Below, one piece after another: positions 8,374-17,457 of a stretch of 64,000 bases of DNA (position 1 is its first letter; every line of letters starts with the position of its first letter). The stretch spans positions 6,708,001 to 6,772,000 of the forward strand of contig NZ_JADPZX010000001.1 of NCBI RefSeq assembly GCF_015712165.1. The letters are read 5' to 3'. A program made the position numbers and the translations under genes. The stretch comes from Streptomyces spinoverrucosus (lineage in GTDB: Bacteria; Actinomycetota; Actinomycetes; Streptomycetales; Streptomycetaceae). Below the pieces are notes generated by a model that searched no databases, was not told the origin of the DNA, and saw only the letters and a list, made by a program, of their open reading frames with translations.

Positions 8374-9393
8374 GTGAGTACGCGCGCGGCACAGGCCATC
8401 CATGACAGTGGCGAGGTCGTGTGTGCGGTGCGCGGGCTGACCAAGACCTATCCGGCGGTACGGGCCCGGCGCGGGGCGCCCGGCACACCCGAGGTCCGGG
8501 CCACCGACGACGTACGGCTGGATGTGCGCCGGGGTGAGATCTTCGGGCTGCTCGGGCCGAACGGGGCCGGCAAGTCCACCCTCGTGAGGCAGCTGACCGG
8601 GCTGATGCGGCCCGACAGCGGGAGCGTCGAGATCCTCGGCCACGACATCGTGCGCCACCCGGAGCGGGCCTCGCGGATCCTCGCCTACCTCGGGCAGGAG
8701 TCCACCGCCCTCGACGAACTGACGGTGGCCCTCGCCGCCGAGACCACCGGGCGGCTGCGCGGCCTGGACGCGCGGCACGCGCGGGACGAGCGGGACGCCG
8801 TACTGGAGGAGCTGGGGCTCGGCGAGATCGCCGGGCGGCCGCTGAAGAAGCTGTCCGGTGGGCAGCGGCGGCTGGCCTGCGTCGCCGCCGCGCTGGTGGG
8901 GGAGCGGCCGCTGCTCGTGCTGGACGAGCCGACCGCCGCGATGGACCCCGTGGCGCGGCGGGCCGTGTGGGCCGCCGTGGACCGGCGGCGCTCCGAGCGC
9001 GGCACGACCGTCGTGCTGGTCACCCACAACGTCATCGAGGCCGAGACCGTGCTCGACCGGGTCGCCGTCCTGGACCAGGGGCGCGTGATCGCCTGCGACA
9101 CGCCCTCCGGGCTGAAGGAGCAGGTCGCCGGTGAGGTGCGGGTCGACCTGGTGTGGCGGGAGCGGGCGCCGCTGGACGTGCCCGAGGTGGCCGCGCTGCG
9201 GGACCGGGTCGTGGAGTCCGGGCGGCGCTGGACGCTGCGGCTGGCGCCGGAGGAGGCCCGCGCGGTCGTCTCCACGGTCACCGGCGGGGCCGCGTTCGCC
9301 GCGCTGGACGACTTCACGCTGACCACTCCGAGCCTGGAGGACGTGTACATGGCGCTGGGCGGGGCGGCGCGGCAGGGGCTGGTCAGGGCGTGA
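8374..9393 (+). CDS. ABC transporter ATP-binding protein
   Basis: This is the 339-residue ATPase subunit of an ABC-2 type exporter. Walker A is GPNGAGKST (near residue 64), the signature loop is LSGGQRRL and Walker B is LLVLDEPTAAMDP. The H-loop is VLVTHNV. The C-terminal 100 residues form the extension common to drug and lipid exporter ATPases. I chose the GTG at 8374 (MSTRAAQAIHD) over an in-frame GTG at 8347 because a -10 hexamer sits between the two. The permease gene follows at 9472 and the two form one transporter; the substrate cannot be told from sequence. Confidence 0.88.
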   Translation: MSTRAAQAIHDSGEVVCAVRGLTKTYPAVRARRGAPGTPEVRATDDVRLDVRRGEIFGLLGPNGAGKSTLVRQLTGLMRPDSGSVEILGHDIVRHPERASRILAYLGQESTALDELTVALAAETTGRLRGLDARHARDERDAVLEELGLGEIAGRPLKKLSGGQRRLACVAAALVGERPLLVLDEPTAAMDPVARRAVWAAVDRRRSERGTTVVLVTHNVIEAETVLDRVAVLDQGRVIACDTPSGLKEQVAGEVRVDLVWRERAPLDVPEVAALRDRVVESGRRWTLRLAPEEARAVVSTVTGGAAFAALDDFTLTTPSLEDVYMALGGAARQGLVRA

Positions 9394-9471
9394 GCTTGAG
9401 TCGTCCAGCCGTGACATCCGTACGGAACGGGGGAGCGCCGGAGTGAAACCGGGGAAGGGGAACAGCGCGAC

Positions 9472-10293
9472 GTGAGTGTCGTACCCGCAGAAGTGCTGCC
9501 GGGCAGTGTCCTGGCCGCCGACGGAGCGGCCCGGGACGCGGCCGAGCTCGCGCCGCCCGCGCGGCTGTGGCCGTCGCTGGCGGCGGTGTACCGGGCGCAG
9601 CTGTCCCGGGCGCGGGTGGCGCGGATTCCGCTGCTGTTCGTGGCGACCTTCCAGTCCGTCGGCATCATGATCATGATGCGGGGCGTGGTGGACGGCGGGG
9701 GCGAGGCGCAGTCCGTGGTCGCCGGGTCGTCGGTCGTGGTCGTCGCGTTCGTGGCGCTGAACCTGCTCGCCCAGTACTTCGGCCAGCTGAGGGCCAGCGG
9801 CGGGCTCGACCACTACGCCACGCTGCCGGTGCCGCCGGCCGCGGTGGTGCTGGGCGCCGCCGGGGCGTACGCGTCCTTCACCGTGCCGGGGACGCTGGTG
9901 ACCGCCGTCTTCGGGTGCGTGCTGTTCGGGTTGCCGCTGGCCAACCTGTGGATCCTGCTGGCGGTGATTCCGCTCGCCGGGGCCGCGCTGGCCGGGCTCG
10001 GGGCGGCCTGCGGGCTGCTCGCGCCGCGGCCGGAGCTGGCCACGCTGCTGGGGCAGCTGGGGATGTCCGCGGCGCTGCTGCTGGGGGTGCTGCCGCCGGA
10101 GCGGATGCCGGAGATCGTGCGGCTGGCCCGGGATCTGCTGCCGTCGACGTACGGGGTGGAGGCGTTCGCGCGGACCTTCTCGGCGCAGCCCGACTGGGCG
10201 CGGGTGTTCGGGGACCTCGCCGTGTGCGCCGGGGTCGGGGTGATCTCGCTGGCCGTCGCCACCTGGGCGTACCGTCGGGCCGCCGTCCGGTGA
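9472..10293 (+). CDS. ABC-2 type transporter permease
   Basis: The 273-residue product has an N-terminal cytoplasmic stretch (residues 1-45) and six hydrophobic segments from about residue 48 to the end, the ABC-2 membrane layout. The sequence AQYFGQLRASGGLDHYATLPV after the second segment matches the conserved coupling region of such exporters. It starts at GTG with a GGGGAAGGGG ribosome site and follows the cognate ATPase by 78 bases, so the pair is very likely co-transcribed. It probably moves drugs, lipids or peptides outward; the precise substrate is unknown. Confidence 0.85.
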   Translation: MSVVPAEVLPGSVLAADGAARDAAELAPPARLWPSLAAVYRAQLSRARVARIPLLFVATFQSVGIMIMMRGVVDGGGEAQSVVAGSSVVVVAFVALNLLAQYFGQLRASGGLDHYATLPVPPAAVVLGAAGAYASFTVPGTLVTAVFGCVLFGLPLANLWILLAVIPLAGAALAGLGAACGLLAPRPELATLLGQLGMSAALLLGVLPPERMPEIVRLARDLLPSTYGVEAFARTFSAQPDWARVFGDLAVCAGVGVISLAVATWAYRRAAVR

Positions 10294-10327
10294 CGCGTCC
10301 CACGGACGGGCCTGGCACGATGTCAGG

Positions 10328-10986
10328 GTGACAGCACCGTTGACGCCGCCTCCGCCGCCGCATGAACAGTCCTCGCACAGGGCGTGGCCCCCGGCCGGGG
10401 CCGGGGCGGGGCCCGGGACGGGCGCGCATCATCACGCCGTGGATGGGCCAGGGATGAGGACCGAGGTGCGGGAGGCCGCCGTGATCGCGGTGGCTCTGGC
10501 GCTGGGTGGGGCGCTGCTCGGGGTGCTGTGGAACTGGCTGGCGCCGAGTGTGCCGCTGGTCGGTGACGTGATGGACGGTGTGTGGGTCGTCTACTCCGCG
10601 GACACCGAGGGGGAGCAGTCGGTCGGGGTCGACGGAACGTTCACCCTGCTTGCGCTGGCGTTCGGTGTGGTGAGCGCGGTGCTGGTGTTTCTGGCGCGAC
10701 GGCGTGGGGGTGTGCCCCTCGTGGTCGCGCTGGGGGTCGGGGGGCTGCTGGGGTCGTTGCTCGCCTGGCGGGTGGGGGTGTGGCTCGGGCCCGCGCAGGA
10801 TGTGCTGGCGCACGCGAAGGATGTGGGGAAGGGGGTGACGTTCTCGGCGCCGATGAAGTTGGCGGCGAAGGGGGCGTTGCTGGCCTGGTCGTTCTCGGGG
10901 TGCTGGTGCATCTGGGGCTTACGGCGTTGTTCGGGCCTCGGGATCCGGAGCCGGTGGGGTACGGGCCGCACGGAGAGGTTCGGTAG
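10328..10986 (+). pseudogene. DUF2567 family membrane protein, frameshifted near the C-terminus
   Basis: The N-terminal 190 residues form a DUF2567-like membrane protein: a Pro-rich start, a membrane segment at about residues 50-70, a loop with VYSADTEGEQSVGVDG, then two to three further segments. At a G4 run (10897-10900) the frame breaks: frame 1 continues into low-complexity sequence to 11158, while the next frame gives a sensible last helix and tail (VLVHLGLTALFGPRDPEPV ... HGEVR) ending at TAG 10984-10986. One extra G would restore an intact protein of about 219 residues. The deletion is either real or a sequencing error in a G homopolymer. The GTG start lies 6 bases after CACGAT, so the transcript is probably leaderless. 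Confidence 0.7.
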
Positions 10987-11130
10987 CTGTCTGAGGCGTC
11001 CGGCGTCCGTGCGGGGGGGCGTTGCGCAGCCCGGCGCGACGGGTGCCGCTGCGCCCACCCGTGCCGCCCCAGCGGCACGACTGCCCGCAGCTGCGCTCGC
11101 TGCGGAGCAGCCGCGGGCAGCTGATCAGCC

Positions 11131-11223
11131 CGGTGACTACCACGGACCAGCCGGATGACTACCGCGGACCAGCCGGATGATTACGGTCGGCCCAGCTGAC
11201 TACGGCCGACCCAGCCGACTACG
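11131..11223. repeat. Degenerate tandem repeat, about 5 units of 18-22 bp
   Basis: Successive units share a core of the form CAGCC-GATGACTAC: for example GACCAGCCGGATGACTAC, then GACCAGCCGGATGATTAC, then GCCCAGCTGACTAC and ACCCAGCCGACTAC. They lie downstream of the frameshifted DUF2567 gene and could be the decayed 3' end of a repeat-encoding reading frame (QPDDY-like) or a non-coding minisatellite. Confidence 0.55.
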
Positions 11224-11292
11224 ACGGGCGTCGGCCATGGTTCGCTCGGCGTTTTCGTATGCGCCATTTGCGTTTCCGGGTTTTCTTCGACA

Positions 11293-11321
11293 TGCCCTTT
11301 CTCATTAACCGAGAAAGGGCA
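11293..11321. terminator. Hairpin terminator before convergent ybaK
   Basis: TGCCCTTTCTC pairs perfectly with GAGAAAGGGCA over 11 bp around the loop ATTAACC. It lies 14 bases past the ybaK stop and can end transcripts from both directions. Confidence 0.75.
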
Positions 11322-11334
11322 CGCCGTCGAGAGG

Positions 11335-11838
11335 TCACGCGCGGCCGATGGGGGCCAGGGTCGCCTCGGTCAGCTTGGTCAGGTCGTCGGGGGACAGCTC
11401 CACCTCCAGGCCACGGCGGCCCGCCGAGACGCAGATCGTGGCGTGCGCGGAGGCCGAGGCGTCCAGGACCGTGGGGAGTCGCTTGCGCTGGCCCAGGGGC
11501 GAGATGCCGCCCCGGACGTAGCCCGTGGTGCGTTCGGCGAGGGCCGGGTCCGCCATCGTCGCCTTCTTGCCGCCCACCGCCGACGCCAGGGCCTTCAGGT
11601 CGAGCGTGCCCGCCACCGGGACCACCGCCACCGTCAGGGTGCCGTCGACGTCCGCGACCAGGGTCTTGAAGACGCGCTCCGGTGAGACGCCCATCGCCTC
11701 CGCCGCCTCCTCGCCGTAGGAGGGGTGGGACGGGTCGTGGTCGTAGGAGTGGACCGTGAAGTCCACGCCCGCCGCCGTCAGCGCCACCGTCGCGGGCGTG
11801 CCGCCGGACTGCTGGTTCTTCTTCGGCTTCTTTGCCAT
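11335..11838 (-). CDS. ybaK: Cys-tRNA(Pro)/Cys-tRNA(Cys) deacylase YbaK
   Basis: The 167-residue protein belongs to the YbaK/EbsC family, which removes cysteine mischarged onto tRNA(Pro) by prolyl-tRNA synthetase. Family hallmarks are present: VFKTLVADVDG, the VAVVPVAGTLDLKALA segment, the Lys-rich GGKKATMADP and the GGISPLGQRKRLPTVLD motif with the conserved GGISP loop. Length is normal for the family. The ATG at 11838 gives the basic start MAKKPKKNQQ. It is convergent with the DUF2567 gene, and the downstream hairpin acts as a shared terminator. The assignment is secure; in vivo tRNA specificity is inferred from the family. Confidence 0.93.
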   Translation of the reverse strand: MAKKPKKNQQSGGTPATVALTAAGVDFTVHSYDHDPSHPSYGEEAAEAMGVSPERVFKTLVADVDGTLTVAVVPVAGTLDLKALASAVGGKKATMADPALAERTTGYVRGGISPLGQRKRLPTVLDASASAHATICVSAGRRGLEVELSPDDLTKLTEATLAPIGRA

Positions 11839-11868
11839 CCGGGCTGTTCCCCAGCTCAGTTCATCGGG

Positions 11869-12609
11869 TCAGTTCAGGCTCGTCGGCGCGCGCGTCAGAT
11901 CCGACGCCGGCAGTGACGGCAGCGTACGGATGATGGCCGTCTCGGAGCGAAGGAGTTTCAGCTCGTCGCGCAGGCGGGACGCCGTGTCGGGCGCCTGCAG
12001 CAGGCGCTGCTTCGTCGGGATGTCCAGCATCATCGCGGCGGCCACCAGATACGACACCACCGACGGCTCGTCCGGCAGGTCCCCGCCCGTCGACAGCGAC
12101 CGCTCCCGCGCTCCCGCCAGCCGCTTCTGGTACTGCCGGAACGCCCGCAGCACCCCCTCGGCCAGCGCCCCCGCCTCGTCGCCCGGCTCCTCCGCCAACT
12201 CCTCCAGCTCGGCCGTGAGGAACGGCCCCGACGTGTCCACCGACAGCAGCCGCACCCGGGTCGTCCCGGTCGCCAGCACCTCGAACGTGCCGTCGGCCCG
12301 CTCCCGGATCGTCGCCGCGTCGGCCACACAGCCCACACCGTGGAACGCCTTGGCCGGGTCGGCGCCGAACCCGGCCGCCGCCCCCCGCTCGGGCACCGCC
12401 GTCGGGTCGGGCATACCGGGCGCGCTCGGCGCGACCTCGTGGCCGTCGCGGATCGCCACGACGGCGAAGCGGCGCGGTTCGTCCTCGGGGGTCTTCAGGA
12501 GCGTGCGCATCATGGCGCGGTAGCGCTCCTCGAAGATGTTCAACGGGAGCACGAGCCCCGGGAACAGCACCGTGTTCAGGGGGAAGAGCGGCAGCCGGAC
12601 GGTGGTCAC
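11869..12609 (-). CDS. LON peptidase substrate-binding domain-containing protein
   Basis: The 246-residue protein consists of a Lon N-terminal (LON substrate-binding) domain without the AAA+ or protease parts. It opens with VRLPLFPLNTVLFPGLVLPLNIFEERY, the classical signature, and has the GVGCVADAATI and the VVSYLVAAAMML helix region. Stand-alone LON domains are thought to bind substrates or act as adaptors; the activity here is unknown. I chose the GTG at 12609 because the hexamer TAGGCT on the minus strand (12618-12623) lies 8 bases before it, a leaderless pattern, and because the family N-terminus starts here. Confidence 0.88.
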   Translation of the reverse strand: MTTVRLPLFPLNTVLFPGLVLPLNIFEERYRAMMRTLLKTPEDEPRRFAVVAIRDGHEVAPSAPGMPDPTAVPERGAAAGFGADPAKAFHGVGCVADAATIRERADGTFEVLATGTTRVRLLSVDTSGPFLTAELEELAEEPGDEAGALAEGVLRAFRQYQKRLAGARERSLSTGGDLPDEPSVVSYLVAAAMMLDIPTKQRLLQAPDTASRLRDELKLLRSETAIIRTLPSLPASDLTRAPTSLN

Positions 12610-12617
12610 GACGCAAG

Positions 12618-12623
12618 AGCCTA
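12618..12623 (-). promoter_or_regulatory. -10 element (TAGGCT) for leaderless LON-domain transcript
   Basis: On the minus strand TAGGCT matches TANNNT and lies 8 bases before the GTG at 12609, with no ribosome binding site between. Confidence 0.45.
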
Positions 12624-12672
12624 ATGGTCGCCGGACCCTGCCCGTCCGCCCCGCCCCTCCCCGGAGCCCCAC

Positions 12673-14253
12673 TCAGTTGCGCCGCAGCAGCCGTGTCGCC
12701 CCCGCCGCGACCGTCGTGGCGAGGATCCAGCCGAGCAGGACCAGCGCGGCGGCGAGCCACTGCCAGCCGCCGTCCAGATGCCAGACACCCACCTGGCCAA
12801 GATCGATCACCGGCAGCAGCAGATCGAGGGCGAACAGCGCCGGGTTCCACGGCGGCGCACCGGCGCTGCCCCCCGTCCGGGGCCGCCCGGCGCAGGCGAA
12901 GGCCAGCGAGCCGGCCGCCCACAGCACCGCCATCCACACCGCGGCCCGCCCCGGCCGGTACCCGTAGGCCACCGTCAGGTCCTGCGCGTACCCCCAGAAC
13001 TTCCCGGCCGGCGGCAGGGTCTCCCGGCGGCGGCGCTGCTTGGCGAGCAGCACCTCGCGCGCGTCCTCGTCCTCCCCGCCCGCCCGCAGCACGGCGGCGA
13101 GCCGCTCGTACGGCTCCGGGTGGTACTCGGCGGTCGCCGCGGCCACCCACTCCAGCCGCTCCGCCAGCGGGAACGGCCCCTGCGGCACCAGGTTCTCGTA
13201 GGCGAAGCCCGGCATGTGCAGATTGCCGGGGCCGGGCCAGCTGCTCGCCCGGTCGACCAGGTTGACGATCCGCGCGCCGGACAGCACCACCTTGCCGCGC
13301 TGCGGCCGCTCCCCGAGGAAGCGCAGCTCGGGCACCTGCACCCGGCGCAGCGACAGCTCCTGGTCGTCGGTGAGGGTGAACCGGGCGCGCTCCAGGTCGA
13401 CGGCGTCCCCGAACCGGCCGTCGTCCAGCCGCACCCCGCCCTGGCACTCGAACTGCTGGATCCGCGTCCCGCGCGCGGGGGTGCGCCCGGCGAGCTGCGG
13501 GCCGCCGACGCCCGCCGGGGTCAGGTACAGCGTGCGCTCGACGGTCAGCTGCGGGGCGTTCAGCGCGAGCCGGGTGTACGGGTTGCGCAGCCGGGCGCCG
13601 CGCAGGCTCAGCGAGACGCCCACGTTCGCGCTGCGCAGGCTCAGCTCGCCGTGCGACTCCAGCATCTCCGCCTGGAGGTCCTGGCCGACGGTCATGCCGT
13701 CCCCGGCGATCGAGCGGCCGGTGTGGTCCCGGTACACGACGGCCTGGTTGAGCAGCAGGTCCGTACCGATGTGGGCGTCGGTCAACCGGATGCCGTTGTG
13801 GAAGCGGCAGCGCGGCAGATGCAGATCGCCCTCGATGTGCACCCGGGCCGCCTCCAGCCGCGGCACCGAGCAGTTCACCAGCCGCACCGTCCTGAACTGG
13901 GCCTCCGGCATCAGGACCTCCTGCTCGAAGCGGCAGCCGCGCAGCTCGACGTACGGCACCACCGCGCCGCCCGCGAGGTCCAGGCTGCCGCTGACCTGCA
14001 CGCCGGTCAGCTTCAGCGCGGACACCCGGCCCGCGAGCGCGGGCGGGCCGTCCAGGAGCAGCCAGCACACGATGCGCGCCCGCACGGTCCGCTCGGGCCC
14101 CCACGGATGCCCGCCGTGCGGATCGTCGACGAGCGTGTCCCCGCTGCTCAGGTCGTACTCGCTGCCGTTGCGGAAGGCCTGCCACATGCCGGCCTCGGCG
14201 GCGGTCAGATCGTCCGGCAGGTCCCCGTCCCGGATGCCGGCCCCGTCGGTCAC
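12673..14253 (-). CDS. Large repeat-rich protein with C-terminal membrane segments
   Basis: The 526-residue product has a long central region (about residues 75-330) built of short beta-type repeats in which hydrophobic and small residues recur (for example GSLDLAGG, GDLHLPRCRF, GVSLSLRGARL), like pentapeptide-repeat or right-handed beta-helix proteins. The C-terminal third contains a charged helical linker and two to three membrane segments (about 440-460 and 495-520). I recognise no catalytic site. The GTG at 14253 has a GGAGGGGAG ribosome site. It ends 63 bases before the LON-domain gene starts on the same strand and is divergent from the his operon. A scaffold or surface-sensing role is only a guess. 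Confidence 0.75.
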   Translation of the reverse strand: MTDGAGIRDGDLPDDLTAAEAGMWQAFRNGSEYDLSSGDTLVDDPHGGHPWGPERTVRARIVCWLLLDGPPALAGRVSALKLTGVQVSGSLDLAGGAVVPYVELRGCRFEQEVLMPEAQFRTVRLVNCSVPRLEAARVHIEGDLHLPRCRFHNGIRLTDAHIGTDLLLNQAVVYRDHTGRSIAGDGMTVGQDLQAEMLESHGELSLRSANVGVSLSLRGARLRNPYTRLALNAPQLTVERTLYLTPAGVGGPQLAGRTPARGTRIQQFECQGGVRLDDGRFGDAVDLERARFTLTDDQELSLRRVQVPELRFLGERPQRGKVVLSGARIVNLVDRASSWPGPGNLHMPGFAYENLVPQGPFPLAERLEWVAAATAEYHPEPYERLAAVLRAGGEDEDAREVLLAKQRRRRETLPPAGKFWGYAQDLTVAYGYRPGRAAVWMAVLWAAGSLAFACAGRPRTGGSAGAPPWNPALFALDLLLPVIDLGQVGVWHLDGGWQWLAAALVLLGWILATTVAAGATRLLRRN

Positions 14254-14379
14254 GGTGTGCTCTCCCCTCCCCGGCTGCTCAGCGGTTTCGTACTGCCGTT
14301 CATGCCCGCTGAGTGACGCCCCGAACGCTCAACGTGCAGCTGATCTTCAGGGTGCCGGTGCGGGGCGTGAGCGGGGTCT

Positions 14380-14398
14380 CGTATCAGCCACTGATACG
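14380..14398. promoter_or_regulatory. Palindrome upstream of hisD promoter (candidate operator)
   Basis: CGTATCAG and CTGATACG form a perfect 8-bp inverted repeat around CCA. It lies just upstream of where the -35 of the hisD promoter should be, and within the divergent region shared with the membrane protein gene at 14253. This is the typical place of a regulator site for the his operon; the protein that binds it is not known. Confidence 0.5.
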
Positions 14399-14425
14399 CG
14401 CGAACGGCGCCCCGTCCGGGTCTGC

Positions 14426-14431
14426 GAGAAT
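14426..14431 (+). promoter_or_regulatory. -10 element (GAGAAT) of the his operon, leaderless
   Basis: GAGAAT lies 7 bases before the GTG start of hisD at 14439, with no ribosome site between, so transcription probably begins at the start codon. Confidence 0.5.
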
Positions 14432-14438
14432 TGGGTGC

Positions 14439-15764
14439 GTGATCTCCCGAATCGATCTGCGCGGCGACGCCCTCCCGGAGGGCCCCGCCCTGCGCGACCT
14501 GCTGCCCCGAGCCGAGTTCGACGTTCAGGCTGCCCTCGAGAAGGTGCGCCCGATCTGCGAAGCCGTGCATCATCGGGGCGACGCGGCGCTGATCGACTTC
14601 GCCGAGAAGTTCGACGGCGTCAAGCTCGACCAGGTGCGGGTGCCGCCCGCTGCGCTCACCCGCGCGCTTCAGGAGCTCGACCCGGCCGTGCGCGCCGCCC
14701 TGGAGGAGTCCATCCGGCGTGCCCGGCTCGTCCACCGCGAGCAGCGCCGTACGACACACACGACCCAGGTCGTGCCCGGCGGTTCGGTCACCGAGAAGTG
14801 GGTGCCGGTCGAGCGCGTCGGCCTGTACGCGCCGGGCGGCCGCTCGGTCTACCCGTCGTCCGTGGTCATGAACGTCGTGCCCGCGCAGGAGGCCGGCGTC
14901 GAGTCGATCGCGCTCGCCTCTCCGGCGCAGGCCGAGTTCAACGGGCTGCCGCACCCGACGATCCTTGCCGCGTGCGCCCTGCTCGGCGTCGACGAGGTTT
15001 ACGCCGCCGGCGGCGCGACGGCCGTGGCGATGTTCGCGTACGGCACCGAGTCCTGCCCGCCCGCCAACATGGTCACCGGCCCCGGCAACATCTGGGTCGC
15101 CGCCGCCAAGCGCTACTTCACCGGCAAGATCGGCATCGACGCCGAGGCCGGCCCGACCGAGATCGCGATCCTCGCCGACTCCACCGCCGACCCGGTGCAC
15201 GTCGCCTCCGACCTGATCAGCCAGGCCGAGCACGACCCGCTGGCGGCGGCCGTGCTCGTCACCGACTCTCCCGAGCTGGCGGACGCGGTGGAGAAGGAGC
15301 TGGAGCCGCAGGTCGCGGCGACCAAGCACATCGACGACCGGATCGTCCCGGCGCTCAAGGGCAAGCAGTCCGCGATCGTGCTGGTCGACGGCGTCGACGA
15401 GGGCCTGCGGGTGGTCGACGCGTACGGCGCCGAGCACCTGGAGATCCAGACGGCCCAGGCGGCTCAGGTCGCCGACCGGGTGCGCAACGCGGGCGCCATC
15501 TTCATCGGCCCCTGGGCGCCGGTCTCGCTGGGCGACTACGCGGCCGGGTCCAACCACGTCCTGCCCACCGGCGGCTGCGCCTGCCACTCCTCGGGCCTGT
15601 CCGTGCAGTCCTTCCTGCGCGGAATCCACATCGTCGACTACACGAAGGACGCGCTGGCCGAGGTCGCGCATCACGTCGTGACGCTGGCGGAGGCGGAGGA
15701 CCTCCCGGCGCACGGCGCGGCGATCAAGGCACGGTTCGGTTGGAAGGTTCCTGAAGGCAAGTGA
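14439..15764 (+). CDS. hisD: Histidinol dehydrogenase
   Basis: HisD oxidises L-histidinol to L-histidine in two NAD-dependent steps, the last reactions of the pathway. The 441-residue length is normal. Family motifs include the [18 protein letters not shown] segment, [15 protein letters not shown], the PTEIAILAD loop and SQAEHDP with its zinc-ligand and catalytic region; SNHVLPTGG is near the C-terminus. The GTG at 14439 gives [10 protein letters not shown] and is preceded by a -10 hexamer. It is the first gene of the operon and overlaps hisC by four bases (GTGA). Confidence 0.97.
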   Translation: MISRIDLRGDALPEGPALRDLLPRAEFDVQAALEKVRPICEAVHHRGDAALIDFAEKFDGVKLDQVRVPPAALTRALQELDPAVRAALEESIRRARLVHREQRRTTHTTQVVPGGSVTEKWVPVERVGLYAPGGRSVYPSSVVMNVVPAQEAGVESIALASPAQAEFNGLPHPTILAACALLGVDEVYAAGGATAVAMFAYGTESCPPANMVTGPGNIWVAAAKRYFTGKIGIDAEAGPTEIAILADSTADPVHVASDLISQAEHDPLAAAVLVTDSPELADAVEKELEPQVAATKHIDDRIVPALKGKQSAIVLVDGVDEGLRVVDAYGAEHLEIQTAQAAQVADRVRNAGAIFIGPWAPVSLGDYAAGSNHVLPTGGCACHSSGLSVQSFLRGIHIVDYTKDALAEVAHHVVTLAEAEDLPAHGAAIKARFGWKVPEGK

Positions 15765-16867
15765 CTGGCATCGACGATCTCCCCGTACGGGACGAGCTGC
15801 GCGGCAAGTCCCCCTACGGCGCGCCCCAGTTGGACGTGCCCGTACGGCTGAACACCAACGAGAACCCGTACCCGCTGCCCGAGCCGCTGGTCGAACGGAT
15901 CGCCGAGCGGGTGCGTGAGGCGGCCCGGAACCTCAACCGCTACCCGGACCGCGACGCGGTCGAGCTGCGCACCAAGCTCGCCGAGTACCTGACGAAGACC
16001 TCCGGCCACGAGGTCGGCCTCGCCAACGTCTGGGCGGCCAACGGCTCCAACGAGGTCATCCAGCAGCTGCTCCAGACGTTCGGCGGACCGGGCCGTACGG
16101 CCATCGGCTTCGAGCCGTCGTACTCGATGCACGGCCTCATCGCGCGCGGGACGGGCACCGGCTGGATCTCCGGTCCCCGGCGTGCGGACTTCACCATCGA
16201 CCTCACCGCCGCCGAGCAGGCGATCGCCGAGCACCGGCCCGACGTCGTCTTCATCACCACCCCCAACAACCCCACCGGCAACGCGGTCTCCCGCGAGACG
16301 GTGGTGGCCCTGTACGAGGCCGCGCAGGCGGCGAAGCCGTCGATGGTCGTGGTCGACGAGGCGTACATCGAGTTCAGCCACGGCGACTCGCTGCTGCCGC
16401 TGCTGGCGGGCCGTCCGCATCTGGTGATCTCCCGGACCATGTCCAAGGCCTTCGGCGCGGCCGGCCTGCGCCTCGGCTATCTCGCCGCGGACCCGGCCGT
16501 CGTCGACGCCGTGCAGCTCGTACGGCTGCCGTACCACCTGTCGGCCGTCACCCAGGCGACCGCCCTGGCCGCCCTGGAGCACACCGACACGCTGCTCGGG
16601 TACGTCGAGCAGCTGAAGGCCGAGCGGGACCGGCTGGTCGCCGAACTGCGCGCGATCGGCTACGCGGTCACGGAGTCCGACGCGAACTTCGTGCAGTTCG
16701 GGCGGTTCCCGGACGCCCACGAGGCCTGGCGGAAGATCCTCGACCGGGGCGTCCTGGTCCGGGACAACGGCGTACCGGGGTGGCTGCGGGTCACCGCCGG
16801 GACGCCGGCTGAAAACGACGCGTTCCTGGACGCGGTCCGTGAGTTGAAGAAGGAGCAGAGCGCATGA
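15761..16867 (+). CDS. hisC: Histidinol-phosphate aminotransferase
   Basis: HisC is a PLP-dependent class I/II aminotransferase that converts imidazole-acetol phosphate to histidinol phosphate using glutamate. The 368-residue product has the [11 protein letters not shown] start, NGSNEVIQ for phosphate and cofactor contact, [15 protein letters not shown] (Asp of the pyridine ring) and the Schiff-base lysine in [17 protein letters not shown]. The GTG start overlaps the hisD stop and its own stop overlaps hisB (ATGA), so the three are translationally coupled. Confidence 0.97.
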   Translation: MTGIDDLPVRDELRGKSPYGAPQLDVPVRLNTNENPYPLPEPLVERIAERVREAARNLNRYPDRDAVELRTKLAEYLTKTSGHEVGLANVWAANGSNEVIQQLLQTFGGPGRTAIGFEPSYSMHGLIARGTGTGWISGPRRADFTIDLTAAEQAIAEHRPDVVFITTPNNPTGNAVSRETVVALYEAAQAAKPSMVVVDEAYIEFSHGDSLLPLLAGRPHLVISRTMSKAFGAAGLRLGYLAADPAVVDAVQLVRLPYHLSAVTQATALAALEHTDTLLGYVEQLKAERDRLVAELRAIGYAVTESDANFVQFGRFPDAHEAWRKILDRGVLVRDNGVPGWLRVTAGTPAENDAFLDAVRELKKEQSA

Positions 16868-17457
16868 GCCGCGTAGGACGCGTGGAACGGGTCACGAAGG
16901 AGACGTCGGTCCTCGTCGAGATCGACCTCGACGGCACCGGCAAGGTCGATGTGTCGACAGGGGTCGGTTTCTACGACCACATGCTCGACCAGCTCGGCCG
17001 GCACGGTCTGTTCGACCTGACCGTGAAGACCGAGGGTGATCTGCACATCGACTCGCACCACACCATCGAGGACACCGCCCTCGCGCTCGGCGCGGCCTTC
17101 AAGCAGGCGCTGGGCGACAAGGTGGGGATTTATCGATTCGGCAACTGCACGGTCCCGCTGGACGAGTCCCTGGCCCAGGTGACGGTGGATCTGAGCGGCC
17201 GTCCGTACCTCGTGCACACCGAGCCCGAGAAGATGGCGCCGATGATCGGCGAGTACGACACGACGATGACCCGGCACATCCTGGAGTCGTTCGTCGCCCA
17301 GGCGCAGATCGCGCTGCACGTGCACGTGCCGTACGGGCGCAACGCCCACCACATCGTGGAGTGCCAGTTCAAGGCGCTGGCGCGGGCGCTGCGGTACGCC
17401 TCCGAGCGCGACCCGCGCGCGGCCGGCATCCTCCCGTCGACGAAGGGCGCGCTGTGA
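16864..17457 (+). CDS. hisB: Imidazoleglycerol-phosphate dehydratase
   Basis: This is the monofunctional dehydratase form of HisB (197 residues), without the histidinol-phosphatase domain found in enterobacteria. It carries the two metal-binding His motifs: [14 protein letters not shown] and SHHTIED in the N-terminal half, then [18 protein letters not shown] in the C-terminal half. DLSGRPYL is also typical. ATG at 16864 overlaps the end of hisC by four bases. Because the phosphatase domain is missing, a separate histidinol-phosphatase must exist outside the window. Confidence 0.97.
   Translation: MSRVGRVERVTKETSVLVEIDLDGTGKVDVSTGVGFYDHMLDQLGRHGLFDLTVKTEGDLHIDSHHTIEDTALALGAAFKQALGDKVGIYRFGNCTVPLDESLAQVTVDLSGRPYLVHTEPEKMAPMIGEYDTTMTRHILESFVAQAQIALHVHVPYGRNAHHIVECQFKALARALRYASERDPRAAGILPSTKGAL

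Larger units (their letters stand above)
10987..11334. other. Intergenic region with degenerate direct repeats
   Basis: I see no gene in this 348-base stretch. It holds five degenerate copies of a unit near GACCAGCCGGATGACTAC at 11131-11223 (units of 18-22 bases), an imperfect inverted repeat formed by CTGCCCGCAGCT and AGCCGCGGGCAG around 11089-11120, and a terminator hairpin at 11293-11321. Confidence 0.5.

Noticed and set aside
6877..9813. A 978-residue minus-strand frame opposite the NYN and ABC transporter genes
   Set aside because: Low-complexity antisense translation without domains; the plus-strand genes have clear motifs, start sites and spacing.
10328..11158. An intact 276-residue protein
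   Set aside because: The last 85 residues are low-complexity and repeat-derived; the conserved C-terminus is found in the neighbouring frame after a G run.
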